DNA of 64,000 nt. It comes from Corynebacterium stationis (GTDB lineage: Bacteria > Actinomycetota > Actinomycetes > Mycobacteriales > Mycobacteriaceae). Every line of letters begins with the position of its first letter. The stretch's first letter is position 1. The notes beneath the pieces are model-generated. The model was not told where the DNA came from and did not search any database. It saw only the letters and a program-made list of their open reading frames with translations. This document shows positions 63,087 to 64,000 of this stretch, in pieces. The stretch covers positions 2,108,001 through 2,172,000 of the forward strand of contig NZ_CP009251.1 in the NCBI RefSeq assembly GCF_001941345.1, read 5' to 3'. The position numbers and the translations under genes are program-made.

Positions 63087-63926
63087 ATGGATGAAGTCTC
63101 TGGGCGGGAATTTAGTGCTGAAGTATCCCATCGGCCGGCGGGAGAACTTGCTCCAAATGCCCCGGTTAATAGCCATATTCAGCATTACCGCTCCCAAAAT
63201 GAGATGAGTCTTCGCAATATTTTGTGGACAGGGCTGCCCATCGGACTAGCTATCGGTGCTATTGAAACCGGCACTTTAACGTTCGGTCTTTTAGCAATCC
63301 CGCTGCTGGCGATATCCGTTGTTTATGGCGTTAAGGTTTTCCGCGAACGACCGAAGCTAGTCCAGTCCAATATCACCGAATTCAAAAGTGGCGATTACAC
63401 AGCCATGCAAATGTGGGCTCCTTTTCTGCCCGCTTTAGGCTGGTTGGTCGCTATTCCGATCGACGCACTGGGACTATCAAGCCTTCCGACACCACCTTTG
63501 CTTGCAGCCTTATTTAGTGGCGCACTCTTAGGTGTCGGAGGGTCTTTTGGCATGTGGGCAATGTTCCAAAGATCTTTTCGCGTGGGTAAACGTCGGATTA
63601 AGGCCATCACCGAAAAGCAAAGCCTCGAGGGCGTTACCCAACCACGCATGGACGCAGTAGAAGCCAATGGCGATATTTTAGGTGCGCTCATTGCCGTGGG
63701 CGCAGTCGATGGCAATACTATTTCCATCAACGTGCTGGGGAAGCTGCTCAACTGCGATATGGACAATGCCGAAGATGCCGAGTCCCTAGTATCCCGTATC
63801 AAAGCTCTCCAGACTGATGGCATCATCAAAATTTCCGGGCAGGCACTGTATCAAAAGCAGCTCAGCTGGGAAGTCACCGTCACCCCAGATGGAATCCGCA
63901 ACCTGACACAGATTGGGCATCGCTAA
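63087..63926 (+). CDS. Membrane protein with winged-helix-like tail
   Basis: The 279-residue protein has four membrane segments (about 47-70, 72-85, 110-132, 138-160) and a cytoplasmic C-terminal part (about 170-279) that looks helical with a winged-helix-like end: AEDAESLVSRIKALQTDGIIKI, QLSWEVTVTPDGIRNL. I do not recognise the family. It might combine membrane sensing with protein or DNA contact. Divergent from rne; predicted leaderless. The last 74 bases of the window after it contain nothing that I can identify. Confidence 0.72.
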   Translation: MDEVSGREFSAEVSHRPAGELAPNAPVNSHIQHYRSQNEMSLRNILWTGLPIGLAIGAIETGTLTFGLLAIPLLAISVVYGVKVFRERPKLVQSNITEFKSGDYTAMQMWAPFLPALGWLVAIPIDALGLSSLPTPPLLAALFSGALLGVGGSFGMWAMFQRSFRVGKRRIKAITEKQSLEGVTQPRMDAVEANGDILGALIAVGAVDGNTISINVLGKLLNCDMDNAEDAESLVSRIKALQTDGIIKISGQALYQKQLSWEVTVTPDGIRNLTQIGHR

Positions 63927-64000
63927 AAGTCTGCGCCCGCCAACGAATTCCAGGTTAGATTCCCGGTAAACAAAGAAACGTCCCAGTAAACACTTAGTGT

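Noticed and set aside
1..64000. tRNA, rRNA, CRISPR arrays, insertion sequences, prophage
   Set aside because: I saw no cloverleaf-type sequences, regular spaced repeats, transposase or integrase motifs, or phage structural genes by eye; a tRNAscan/IS search would settle it.

Overview
The window is chromosomal DNA of an actinobacterium of the order Mycobacteriales, most likely a Corynebacterium. Signs are the adnAB, DUF3107-rhlE, whiB1-sigH, tmk-mtrAB-lpqB, whiB2-manC-wbbL-lcp and obg-proB blocks in the order known from mycobacteria and corynebacteria, the 24-residue ribosomal protein bL37, an LpqB/MtrAB system, and a cysI-cysX-cysY-cysZ cluster of the C. glutamicum type. I see no tRNA, rRNA, CRISPR array, insertion sequence or phage gene. 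GC content looks to be in the mid-50s and fairly even.

Layout. 1-8.2 kb: recombination motor-nuclease genes (adnB fragment, adnA), conserved actinobacterial proteins of unknown function, the DEAD helicase rhlE and a membrane-anchored propeller. 8.2-11.3 kb: redox and stress block (whiB1/whcE, bL37, rshA-sigH, ybaK, an SRAP protein). 11.3-18.4 kb: aroA-rsgA, a small HAD operon, secA1 and the ribosome hibernation factor gene hpf. 18.6-24.2 kb: tmk-mtrA-mtrB-lpqB-comF, headed by a DUF4259 gene where relatives carry sahH. 24.5-34.8 kb: mannose activation genes (manA, tobH, pmmA) split by a siroheme and sulfite reduction module (cobA, cysZYXI) that has no cysH, cysD or cysN. 35-40.5 kb: whiB2/whcD, manC, wbbL, a cell-wall LCP ligase and a TIGR03089 gene. 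40.5-50.3 kb: the most accessory-looking part, with TauE/SafE, two succinate-semialdehyde-type dehydrogenases, DedA, TetR, VOC, two small glutaredoxin-like proteins, an unrecognised 403-residue protein and luxS. 50.3-58.7 kb: panE, proA, DUF1707, two tandem 2-hydroxyacid dehydrogenases, proB, obgE, rpmA, rplU. 59-64 kb: RNase E with an IF-2-like N-terminal domain and a membrane protein.

How the genes work together. Envelope building is the main theme: ManA, PmmA and ManC make GDP-mannose, WbbL begins the galactan linker, LCP attaches arabinogalactan, and MtrAB-LpqB senses the envelope. The sulfur genes make siroheme (CobA, CysY) for sulfite reductase (CysI), with CysX as putative helper and CysZ as anion carrier. 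ProB and ProA are the first two proline steps.

Two patterns run through the window. About twenty genes have a TANNNT -10 hexamer 6-8 nt before the start codon and no Shine-Dalgarno, which predicts leaderless mRNAs; in two divergent pairs (sigH/ybaK and aroA/SRAP) the two -10 hexamers overlap on opposite strands. There are also several long, previously unassigned inverted repeats in promoter or leader regions (hpf, whcD, lcp, tetR, rplU). No wholly new multi-gene system is clear; the best candidates for follow-up are the sulfate-independent sulfite module inserted into the mannose block, the shared -10 architecture, the hpf and whcD inverted repeats, and the TetR-VOC-Grx-Grx-aldehyde dehydrogenase group.
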